From Casp-actino8 sp046091365 (GTDB taxonomy: Bacteria; Actinomycetota; Acidimicrobiia; Acidimicrobiales; Ilumatobacteraceae), in assembly GCA_046091365.1 (NCBI GenBank), contig JBJTBM010000073.1, forward strand, positions 1 to 5,337: a DNA stretch of 5,337 bases, read 5' to 3'. Of the stretch, positions 1-5,337 are shown one piece after another; the stretch's first letter is position 1; every line of letters begins with the position of its first letter. The position numbers and the translations under genes are program-made. Under the pieces are notes generated by a model. It had not been told where the DNA came from and ran no database searches. It saw only the letters and a program-made list of their open reading frames with translations.

Positions 1-1834
1 CATCCGGTCCGCTGACTTCGTTCTCACGTAGTTCCTCGGGCGAAGACAGCCACACACCGACATACCGCGTGTCATCGTCGGGGTCGGTGAAGAACTGATA
101 GTCCGCAACCGGGTCGGCCGAATCTCCCTGTTCGTACACCCAACCACGGCTCTCGAAGTGAACACGAAGGAGCGCGAACGCCTCCGGGGCATCGCCCGGA
201 ATCGCGAAGTATTCGGCGTAAGTGTCGACGCGCTCGGTGCCGAAGTACCAATCCATCGAGGCGTCATCCACGCGTGGTGCGTCGATATCGACCGTCTCAT
301 CCCACCACGTCGGCTTCTCCACCGACACATCGGGCTCGCAGGTGAAGCCGTCGGCCGGCCGCCGTAGAGATATGAACAACTCCGAGGCCATCTCGTCCAC
401 GCATCGCGACGCGAGGATGTGCGAGTGTCCCTCGCCGTTGAAGATGGCCAGACGTGCGTCATCACCCAGTCGCGTCACCAGTTCCTCGGACCAGCGCAGC
501 GGTGTGGCCGGGTCGTTCGTTCCGCCGAGCACGACGATCGGTATCGACGATTCGACCTTCACTTCGAAGATGTCGGGGTCTCCGAACGCATCGTCGCACA
601 ACAATCCCATGTCGTCCACCGTGTAGTTGCGGCTATACCACGGAGCCTCCCGCCGAAGTTGCTCGAACAAGGATTCCGGGTCGTCGGGTTCGTAGGCGTA
701 CGTGCCGCTGGCGCATTCGATGATGCCGAACGCGTCGTAACTGCTCGAGAAGGTGCCATCGTCATCCCGGCCGACCCAATAGTCGGCGAGGTCGAGCAGG
801 GCGGCGCCATCACCACGGGCAGCATCGGCCAACGCGTCGCCCAATAGCGGCCAGTCGGTCTCCGTGTACAGAACCGCGATAGTGGCGTTCTCGAGCACCG
901 CAGTGTTCACGTCACGCCCGTCCGAGGCGACGATCGGTTCGGTGTCCAGTCGCTCTTCCAGATCCAGCCAGTCCGCCTTCACGTCATTCGAACTGAACGA
1001 ACACGCCTCGGCGTCGTCCTCACACCACGTCACCCATGCGTCGAACGCTTTCTCGAAACCCACCGCTTGAGTCAACTCCATCTCCTCGGCAGAGTCGTCC
1101 TGTGGGTCGTACGCCGCATCGAGGAACATCGACTTCACGTGTTCGGGGAACAACGTGGCGTACACCCCTCCCAGGTACGTGCCCCACGAGATGCCGAGAT
1201 AATCGATCTTCTCCACGTCCATCGCCAACCGAATCTGATCCATGTCTCGCGCCACATTCTCCGTGGAGAAGAAGCGCAAATCCTCGCCGTACTTCGCTAC
1301 GCACGGCTCATCGAGTTCGAGCCACTGGTCGTACAACACTTGCTCGGCATCGTCGTCGGGGGTGTAGTCCATGAAGACGTAGCGGTCGATCTCATCGTCG
1401 GCCTGACACTTCAATCCGCCCGACCGATCCACGCCGCGCGGGTCGAAACCCACGATGTCGAAGTCCTCGAGGCCCAGCGAATCGATCATGTCGGGACCCG
1501 AGTAATACGTGAAGTCCACTCCGGACAGACCCGGGCCACCGTTGTTGACGAACAGCACTCCCTCGGCCTTGCCGGACTGGGCGGGGTAGCGAATCAACGC
1601 GATGTCGATGGTCTGCTCGTCGGGGTGTCGATAATCCAAAGGAACCGTCACGGAGCCGCACTCGACCGCGTCGTCATCAGGGAACTCGTCGCAAGCTTCC
1701 CATTCCACGGGATCGACATCGGTGGGTGCCTCCACTTCGGATTCCGAAGAACATGCGGCAAGTGTCCCAAGCACACCACAGATCACCGACGCGGCGATTC
1801 TCCGACGAATTGCACAACTCATCATCACGTTCAC
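1..1834 (-). CDS. Secreted TAP-like alpha/beta-hydrolase peptidase (family S33), lipoprotein; 3' end beyond the window
   Basis: The reading frame is open for 611 codons from a GTG at 1834 to the window edge, with no stop. I chose GTG 1834 because AAAGGTGA ends three bases upstream of it; the ATGs at 1825 and 1822 are too far from that site. Residues 10-28 form a lipoprotein signal (RRR, hydrophobic stretch, lipobox LAAC with Cys28). The mature protein has an oxyanion-loop motif NNGGPGLSG (97-105), FDPRG (130-134), nucleophile elbow GISWG (Ser216), acid Asp441 in GGTNDPATP, and His470 in GEGH. This is the order seen in Streptomyces tripeptidyl aminopeptidase and mycobacterial Hip1-type enzymes. 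Ten cysteines after Cys28 could form disulfides. The TAP-like C-terminal part ends near Cys499, yet at least 112 more residues follow, rich in Asp/Glu, which I do not recognise. Exopeptidase activity at the cell surface is inferred; the exact substrate is unknown. Confidence 0.9.
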   Translation of the reverse strand, partial: MNVMMSCAIRRRIAASVICGVLGTLAACSSESEVEAPTDVDPVEWEACDEFPDDDAVECGSVTVPLDYRHPDEQTIDIALIRYPAQSGKAEGVLFVNNGGPGLSGVDFTYYSGPDMIDSLGLEDFDIVGFDPRGVDRSGGLKCQADDEIDRYVFMDYTPDDDAEQVLYDQWLELDEPCVAKYGEDLRFFSTENVARDMDQIRLAMDVEKIDYLGISWGTYLGGVYATLFPEHVKSMFLDAAYDPQDDSAEEMELTQAVGFEKAFDAWVTWCEDDAEACSFSSNDVKADWLDLEERLDTEPIVASDGRDVNTAVLENATIAVLYTETDWPLLGDALADAARGDGAALLDLADYWVGRDDDGTFSSSYDAFGIIECASGTYAYEPDDPESLFEQLRREAPWYSRNYTVDDMGLLCDDAFGDPDIFEVKVESSIPIVVLGGTNDPATPLRWSEELVTRLGDDARLAIFNGEGHSHILASRCVDEMASELFISLRRPADGFTCEPDVSVEKPTWWDETVDIDAPRVDDASMDWYFGTERVDTYAEYFAIPGDAPEAFALLRVHFESRGWVYEQGDSADPVADYQFFTDPDDDTRYVGVWLSSPEELRENEVSGPD

Positions 1835-1837
1835 GAG

Positions 1838-1845
1838 TCACCTTT
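1838..1845 (-). promoter_or_regulatory. Ribosome binding site of the S33 peptidase gene
   Basis: The minus strand reads AAAGGTGA here, followed by CTC and then GTG at 1834. It is the only clear Shine-Dalgarno sequence in front of any of the gene starts in the window, and it decides the GTG start over the in-frame ATG codons at 1825 and 1822. Confidence 0.65.
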
Positions 1846-1866
1846 CGTTGGAGGTCATCCTGACTC

Positions 1867-1872
1867 ACATTA
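1867..1872 (-). promoter_or_regulatory. Candidate -10 element for the S33 peptidase gene
   Basis: The minus strand reads TAATGT, a match to the TANNNT form common in actinobacterial promoters. A transcript starting about seven bases downstream would have a leader of roughly 25 bases carrying the ribosome binding site. I see no good -35 hexamer; the 16-base palindrome at 1888-1903 lies about where the -35 region would be. This is pattern matching only. Confidence 0.35.
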
Positions 1873-1887
1873 CGATTACTGCCACAG

Positions 1888-1903
1888 CAAATCGGTCGAT
1901 TTG
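1888..1903. repeat. 16-base palindrome, possible operator
   Basis: The sequence is CAAATCG, two bases (GT), then CGATTTG: seven-base perfect arms. It lies in the 88-base gap between the stop of the M14 carboxypeptidase gene (20 bases away) and the start of the S33 peptidase gene. It is AT-rich against a GC-rich background. A two-base loop and no following T-run make it a poor intrinsic terminator, so a binding site for a dimeric regulator is the better reading, but no regulator can be named. Confidence 0.5.
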
Positions 1904-1922
1904 GCACAAATGGTGTAGGGCG

Positions 1923-2822
1923 TCACGGCAGGATTTGGCTCACCGCGAGGATCGCGCGGGCGTGCATCGCCGCCTCTCCGGGAGCCAGCGTCGGCCCGAG
2001 TTCGACGATGAAAGCGGTGTCGGAGTCGTACGTGCGTCGCTGCCACGTCGCGGCGACCCCGGTGTAAGTGCCACCGGGAACTCCTTCGAGGGGCAAGCCG
2101 GTGAGACGCGCGTATTCCTCACGCACCTGCTGGTCGGGTCCCGATGACGGCGCGATGCTGAAGGCATCCTGATGGAACCAAACCGTGAGATCGGGACGTA
2201 GATCGTCGACGAACGCCACCATGGCCTGGGTCTCGGGTTCGCTCGCGGCCGCCGGACCGGCGTATTCCCAATTTCCCAACTGCGCAATCGGCCCCCAGTT
2301 GTAAGGGAAATTGCGGTTGAGGTCGACGCCGTTGGCGTTCTGGCGACGATCGGCGACCAGCCCATCGACGTTCAACGCCGGCATGAGGTACAGGTCGACA
2401 TTCGCAGGAATCTCGGCGGTGTCCATCGTGCGCAACTCGGAGACGACGTCGAGTCCGGCCTGCTCGTTTCCGTGGATGACCCCCACCACCAACACCAACA
2501 CCCGCGAGGGATCGTCTGGTGACAACGTCGCTCCGGTGGTGTCCAACCGATGGATCACCTCGATCGGCCGCCCTTCGACCGTGGTGCCGATGGCAGTCGT
2601 GACTTCCGTCGGGGGAAGGGTCGTCGACGTGGTGGCCGTCGTGCTCATTGAGGTCGACGCGGCAGTCGTAGTGACAAAGACGGATGTCGACGTCGTCCGA
2701 ACGACAGTGGTCGCGGTTTCGGCGTCCGAACCCGAACACGCAACAGCGGACACCGACACGATTGCAAAGAGCAAGACGGTCCGACGACGGAACCCGGAAT
2801 GCTTCGCTCGATCTGCGCCCAT
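1923..2822 (-). CDS. M14 zinc carboxypeptidase lipoprotein, MpaA-like
   Basis: The product is 299 residues from ATG 2822; the open frame extends further upstream, but this ATG directly precedes a good lipoprotein signal (RRR at 12-14, hydrophobic core, SAVAC with Cys29). Residues 36-81 are a Thr/Ser-rich linker. The catalytic domain follows. HGNE supplies zinc ligands His117 and Glu120, NGVDLNRNFP (164-173) holds the Asn-Arg pair expected to bind the substrate carboxylate, His217 in WFH is the third zinc ligand, and Glu274 in FIVELG is the catalytic base. All key M14 residues are present. The NGVDLNRNFPxNW pattern resembles MpaA-type enzymes that cut the gamma-D-Glu-diaminopimelate bond in murein peptides, so a cell-wall peptide substrate is likely but inferred. 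No ribosome binding site is visible before the start. It may be co-transcribed with the S33 peptidase gene downstream. Confidence 0.88.
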   Translation of the reverse strand: MGADRAKHSGFRRRTVLLFAIVSVSAVACSGSDAETATTVVRTTSTSVFVTTTAASTSMSTTATTSTTLPPTEVTTAIGTTVEGRPIEVIHRLDTTGATLSPDDPSRVLVLVVGVIHGNEQAGLDVVSELRTMDTAEIPANVDLYLMPALNVDGLVADRRQNANGVDLNRNFPYNWGPIAQLGNWEYAGPAAASEPETQAMVAFVDDLRPDLTVWFHQDAFSIAPSSGPDQQVREEYARLTGLPLEGVPGGTYTGVAATWQRRTYDSDTAFIVELGPTLAPGEAAMHARAILAVSQILP

Positions 2823-2831
2823 GACTGAATG

Positions 2832-2856
2832 GTTGCCGATGCCGAGAGCCGGCAAC
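2832..2856. repeat. Inverted repeat in the divergent promoter region, possible operator
   Basis: GTTGCCG (2832-2838) and CGGCAAC (2850-2856) are perfect seven-base arms around an 11-base spacer. They sit in the 73-base gap between the start of the M14 carboxypeptidase gene and that of the plus-strand lipoprotein gene. The arm centres are 18 bases apart, a little under two helical turns, which would suit a dimeric regulator serving both divergent genes. Regulation is inferred from position only. Confidence 0.4.
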
Positions 2857-2882
2857 GGTCTTTGCTCGCGCCGACCACGAAC

Positions 2883-2888
2883 TAATCT
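2883..2888 (+). promoter_or_regulatory. Candidate -10 element giving a leaderless transcript of the lipoprotein gene
   Basis: TAATCT fits TANNNT and ends seven bases before the GTG at 2896, which is the normal distance from a -10 element to the transcription start. There is no Shine-Dalgarno sequence before this GTG. Transcription starting on the G of the start codon would explain both facts. No clear -35 hexamer is seen. Confidence 0.45.
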
Positions 2889-2895
2889 CCAACCC

Positions 2896-3717
2896 GTGCC
2901 CGCACGTCGCCTGTTGCCTCTCGTCGGCGCCCTCCTGCTCGTGCTCACCGGCTGTCGAGTCGACGTGTACCTCGACGTCACAGCTGACGACTCCGGGGCC
3001 GGAACGATCACCGTGACCGTCGACATCGACGCCGAAGCGGTGACCGTCGTCCCCGGTTTGGCCGAGGACCTGCGCCTCAACGACCTGTTGGCCAGCGGTT
3101 GGACCGTCGAGGGCCCGACGCAAGTCAACAGCGGTGGCCTGCGAGTCGTGCTGCGCTACGAGTTCGAGTCCCCCACCGAGGCCAACCTGGCGATGGCGCA
3201 GATCAACGGCCCCAACGGTCCCCTTCTCAACCCCACGCTCAAACGCACCGTCGACGGTCGCACCGTCAACACCACGCTCGACGCGACACTGCAGTTGGTG
3301 GGTGGGGTCGAAGCGTTCAGCGACAGCGCTCTCAGTGACGCGATCGGTGCCACGCCGTGGCGCAGCACGGCCGAGAAGTTGGGCGTCGTCCTCGAAGACT
3401 CGTTTTCGGTGACGTTGTCGGCCAACCTGCCCGGTGACATCCGAAAGAGCACGGGAACGGTTGCCGATGGCGGGGTCGTCTGGAATTCACCCACCGACGG
3501 TTCGGCGCAGATCGTCGTGCTCGGCACCGCCGAGACCAAGGTGGACGGCAGTGTCTGGAAGACGATCTCGCGCATCATCGGTTGGATTCTCGGTGTGTGG
3601 TTGATCCTGATGGGCGCGTTGATCATTCTCGTGCTCTTGGCACGTCGACGTCGCCCACCCCGAAACCCACCGCCCAGCCGCACCACACCCCGACCGCGCG
3701 CCACACCCGACGCCTAA
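2896..3717 (+). CDS. LppM-like lipoprotein with C-terminal transmembrane anchor
   Basis: The product is 273 residues from GTG 2896. The same frame is open upstream as far as 2311, but that part is the complement of the carboxypeptidase gene, and the GTG start gives a textbook lipoprotein signal: ARR, a Leu/Val-rich core at 6-17, then LTGC with Cys20. The mature part starts CRVDVYLDVTADDSGAGTIT and is predicted to be rich in beta strands. This opening resembles the LppM domain of mycobacterial lipoproteins, a match from memory with moderate confidence. A single hydrophobic segment at about 227-249 is followed by RRRR (250-253) and a Pro/Arg-rich tail to the end, so the tail should be cytoplasmic and the body outside, held at both ends. 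The function is unknown. It is divergent from the carboxypeptidase gene and ends nine bases before radA. Confidence 0.85.
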   Translation: MPARRLLPLVGALLLVLTGCRVDVYLDVTADDSGAGTITVTVDIDAEAVTVVPGLAEDLRLNDLLASGWTVEGPTQVNSGGLRVVLRYEFESPTEANLAMAQINGPNGPLLNPTLKRTVDGRTVNTTLDATLQLVGGVEAFSDSALSDAIGATPWRSTAEKLGVVLEDSFSVTLSANLPGDIRKSTGTVADGGVVWNSPTDGSAQIVVLGTAETKVDGSVWKTISRIIGWILGVWLILMGALIILVLLARRRRPPRNPPPSRTTPRPRATPDA

Positions 3718-3720
3718 CCT
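3715..3720 (+). promoter_or_regulatory. Candidate -10 element for leaderless radA, overlapping the upstream stop codon
   Basis: TAACCT fits TANNNT, begins with the TAA stop codon of the lipoprotein gene, and ends six bases before the ATG of radA at 3727. No Shine-Dalgarno sequence precedes that ATG. A transcript starting at or next to the A of ATG is plausible, in addition to read-through from upstream. The evidence is motif and spacing only; no -35 hexamer is evident. Confidence 0.35.
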
Positions 3721-3726
3721 CTGCCC

Positions 3727-5106
3727 ATGGCTCGACTGCGACTCGTCTACAACTGCTCCGAGTGCGGCGCGTCGTATCCGAAGTGGAACGGGAAGTGTTC
3801 AGCGTGCGGGGCCTGGAACAGCCTGGTCGAAGACGTCGAAGATCCGAACTCGTCCGATATCGCTTCACTCGCCGCCGGGCTGGCGCTCGTGCCCGCCGCC
3901 ACCGCACAGCGCATCGGTGAGATCGACACCACGCACGGTTCGCCGCGGTCGACCGGTATCGACGAACTCGACCGCGTGCTCGGTGGTGGGCTGGTGCCCG
4001 GATCGGTCACCCTGCTCGGTGGCGAGCCCGGCATCGGCAAGAGCACGCTCCTCCTACAAGCGCTCGCCACATGGCCCGGGCGCACCCTCTATGTCAGCGC
4101 CGAGGAAAGCGCTCAACAAGTGCGCATGCGTGCCGAGCGCCTCGATGCGGTACGTCCCGATCTCTGGTTGCTGGCCGAGACCGTGTTGCCTCACGTGGTG
4201 AAGGCCCTCGACGAGTTGTCTCCCGAACTGGTCGTCATCGACAGCATCCAGACCATGGTCGACCCCGAACTCGGGTCGTCACCGGGCAGTGTGGTGCAGG
4301 TACGCGGTTGCGCCCACACGCTCGTCATGGAGGCCAAGCGACGCAACGTGCCGATCATCCTGGTCGGCCACGTCACCAAAGAGGGCGGCCTCGCCGGCCC
4401 ACGCGTTCTCGAACACGTCGTCGACACGGTCTTGCAGTTCGAAGGAGACCGGCACCATGCACTGCGCCTGCTGCGGGCGTCGAAACACCGCTTCGGACCC
4501 ACCACCGAGTTGGGCTTGTTCGAGATGGTCGACACGGGCTTGCGCGGTGTTCCCGACCCCAGCGCCTTGTTCCTCTCCGATCGCCACACGGGCATCGCGG
4601 GAAGCGTCGTCATTCCCACGCTCGAGGGGCAGCGACCTCTCATGGTCGAGTTGCAAGTACTCACGAGTGCGGTCAAGGGCGACACGCCGCCCCGTCGCAA
4701 CGTGCAGGGCCTCGACGCGAACCGCCTGTCGATGTTGCTCGCGGTGCTCGGCCAACGGTTGCGTCAGCCCGTCGGGCAACACGATGTGTTCGCATCGGTC
4801 GTGGGTGGCGTCAAGATCACCGAGCCTGGTAGCGACCTCGGCCTGTGTCTGGCGGTGTTGTCAGCCCTCGGTCACCAGCCGATGCGACCCGACGTGGTGG
4901 CGTTCGGCGAGGTCGGTCTCGGGGGCGAGGTACGCCAGGTGCCCCACGCGTCGCGCCGCTTGGCCGAAGCCGCCCGACTCGGCTTCTCGACCGCGATCGT
5001 GCCGGCGAAGTCACCCGATGTCGACGTCGACATCAAGGTCGTACGGGTGACCACCGTCCGCGAGGCGATGAAGACGCTCGGCATGACCGGCCGCACCGAC
5101 GATTGA
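3727..5106 (+). CDS. radA: DNA repair protein RadA (Sms)
   Basis: The product is 459 residues, the usual RadA length. An N-terminal C4 zinc finger (Cys10, Cys13, Cys24, Cys27, with SYPKWNGKC between the pairs) is followed by a RecA-like ATPase: Walker A GEPGIGKST (99-107, Lys105), Walker B LVVIDS (168-173, Asp172), and the RadA motif, here KHRFG (253-257) instead of the usual KNRFG. The C-terminal part from about 325 to 445 (DANRLSMLLAVL, VVGGVKITEPGSDLGL, FGEVGLGGEVRQV) is the Lon-protease-like domain, which in RadA serves as an oligomerisation and DNA-binding scaffold, not a protease. RadA is a cytoplasmic ATP-driven enzyme that promotes branch migration during recombination. The ATG at 3727 is right because the zinc finger begins at the expected distance. 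It follows the lipoprotein gene by nine bases. disA, often next to radA in actinobacteria, is not in the visible downstream part. Confidence 0.97.
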   Translation: MARLRLVYNCSECGASYPKWNGKCSACGAWNSLVEDVEDPNSSDIASLAAGLALVPAATAQRIGEIDTTHGSPRSTGIDELDRVLGGGLVPGSVTLLGGEPGIGKSTLLLQALATWPGRTLYVSAEESAQQVRMRAERLDAVRPDLWLLAETVLPHVVKALDELSPELVVIDSIQTMVDPELGSSPGSVVQVRGCAHTLVMEAKRRNVPIILVGHVTKEGGLAGPRVLEHVVDTVLQFEGDRHHALRLLRASKHRFGPTTELGLFEMVDTGLRGVPDPSALFLSDRHTGIAGSVVIPTLEGQRPLMVELQVLTSAVKGDTPPRRNVQGLDANRLSMLLAVLGQRLRQPVGQHDVFASVVGGVKITEPGSDLGLCLAVLSALGHQPMRPDVVAFGEVGLGGEVRQVPHASRRLAEAARLGFSTAIVPAKSPDVDVDIKVVRVTTVREAMKTLGMTGRTDD

Positions 5107-5111
5107 ACCTC

Positions 5112-5126
5112 GGTCGCTAACCGACC
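5112..5126. terminator. Small hairpin between convergent genes, weak bidirectional terminator candidate
   Basis: GGTCG (5112-5116), loop CTAAC, CGACC (5122-5126) can form a five-base stem. It straddles the stop codon of the minus-strand gene and lies just after the radA stop. Neither side has a T-run, so it does not look like a classical intrinsic terminator. An alternative stem pairs 5095-5099 with 5110-5114. The location between convergent genes is the main support. Confidence 0.25.
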
Positions 5127-5337
5127 CACCAATCGAGCGCGAGGGTCCACGAACACGGATCGTTCCCGTCCCAGATGCGGGTCGGAGCGTCCGGGGCGCC
5201 GACGATCTCACGAAATCTCCGGGTTCGCTCACTCGTGTCCCCGCGCACGGCGAGCGAAAACAGGGTGAAGCACGAAATCGCCTTCTTGCGGTCGATGTCG
5301 GAGCCCATCACGTGCAACAAGCGATCGCCGCTCCGGC
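5117..5337 (-). CDS. Unidentified protein, C-terminal part only (5' end beyond the window)
   Basis: The frame is open from the window edge to a TAG at 5117-5119, giving about 72 residues. A TTG at 5320 and an ATG at 5308 are in frame, but the frame continues upstream of both, so this is probably the end of a longer protein. The visible part contains HVMGSDIDRKKAISCFTLF, then a charged stretch (RTRRFREI), and ends with WTLALDWWVG. Composition is balanced, with conserved-looking Trp and Cys residues, as in a soluble protein; no signal or membrane segment is seen. The pattern GSxxDxxKxxSxxTLF is loosely like the C-terminal part of DUF1810 proteins, but the match is too weak for a call. It converges on radA with ten bases between stops, so it belongs to a separate transcription unit. 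Confidence 0.6.
   Translation of the reverse strand, partial: RSGDRLLHVMGSDIDRKKAISCFTLFSLAVRGDTSERTRRFREIVGAPDAPTRIWDGNDPCSWTLALDWWVG

Noticed and set aside
1851..1856. GGAGGT on the plus strand, a strong Shine-Dalgarno match
   Set aside because: No plausible start codon follows at a suitable distance, and the plus-strand frames here are antisense to the peptidase genes.
1067..1918. A 283-codon plus-strand open frame
   Set aside because: It lies almost wholly antisense to the S33 peptidase gene, whose catalytic motifs are unambiguous. The translation has no recognisable domain and is the mirror frame expected in GC-rich DNA.
2580..2717. Repetitive-looking GTCG/ACGAC-type stretch
   Set aside because: It is explained by the Thr/Ser/Val-rich linker of the M14 lipoprotein, not by a DNA repeat array.
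2311..2895. Extending the lipoprotein gene upstream to 2311
   Set aside because: The extra 195 codons are the complement of the M14 carboxypeptidase gene and would bury the lipoprotein signal inside the protein.
2119..3123. A 334-codon minus-strand open frame
   Set aside because: It overlaps two well-supported genes and its translation is Arg/His-rich low-complexity sequence typical of a shadow frame.
2823..3128. Extending the M14 carboxypeptidase gene upstream to 3128
   Set aside because: The added residues overlap the divergent lipoprotein gene, have no domain, and would place the lipobox internally.
4071..5050. Long plus-strand frames inside radA and the minus-strand frame at 4191-4700
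   Set aside because: They are out-of-frame or antisense readings of radA, which is complete and has all of its motifs.
1..5337. Mobile element, CRISPR, phage or defence system
   Set aside because: No transposase, integrase, direct-repeat array, terminal inverted repeats, tRNA or abrupt composition change was seen; the gene content is ordinary chromosomal.

Overview
The window is ordinary, GC-rich, gene-dense chromosomal DNA. It looks actinobacterial: codons are strongly biased to G/C in the third position, there are three consecutive secreted lipoproteins, one of them resembling the LppM group, and two genes seem to start at the 5' end of their mRNA without a Shine-Dalgarno sequence. The acidic secreted proteins and the form of RadA would fit an Acidimicrobiia-type lineage such as Ilumatobacter relatives. 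That placement is an inference, not something the sequence proves.

Layout. Positions 1-1834 (minus) hold most of a secreted TAP-like alpha/beta-hydrolase peptidase (family S33) with a lipoprotein signal. Its 3' end is cut by the window edge. Upstream of it, after an 88-base gap containing a 16-base palindrome, positions 1923-2822 (minus) encode a lipoprotein M14 zinc carboxypeptidase resembling MpaA-type murein peptide amidases. A 73-base divergent region with an inverted repeat separates it from a plus-strand lipoprotein at 2896-3717. That protein is LppM-like and has an additional C-terminal membrane anchor. Nine bases later comes radA (3727-5106), a full-length DNA repair ATPase. It converges on the 3' end of an unidentified minus-strand gene (5117-5337, cut by the window edge), with only 10 bases between the stop codons.

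How the genes fit together. The first three proteins would all be lipid-anchored on the outer face of the membrane. Two are peptidases, which suggests envelope or extracellular peptide processing. RadA is a cytoplasmic recombination protein whose position next to the lipoprotein gene is probably transcriptional rather than functional. No mobile element, CRISPR array, RNA gene or defence system was seen, and I found no convincing novel multi-gene system. The points most worth following are the extra C-terminal region on the S33 peptidase, the two palindromes upstream of the peptidase genes, the leaderless promoter signals, and the KHRFG variant in RadA.
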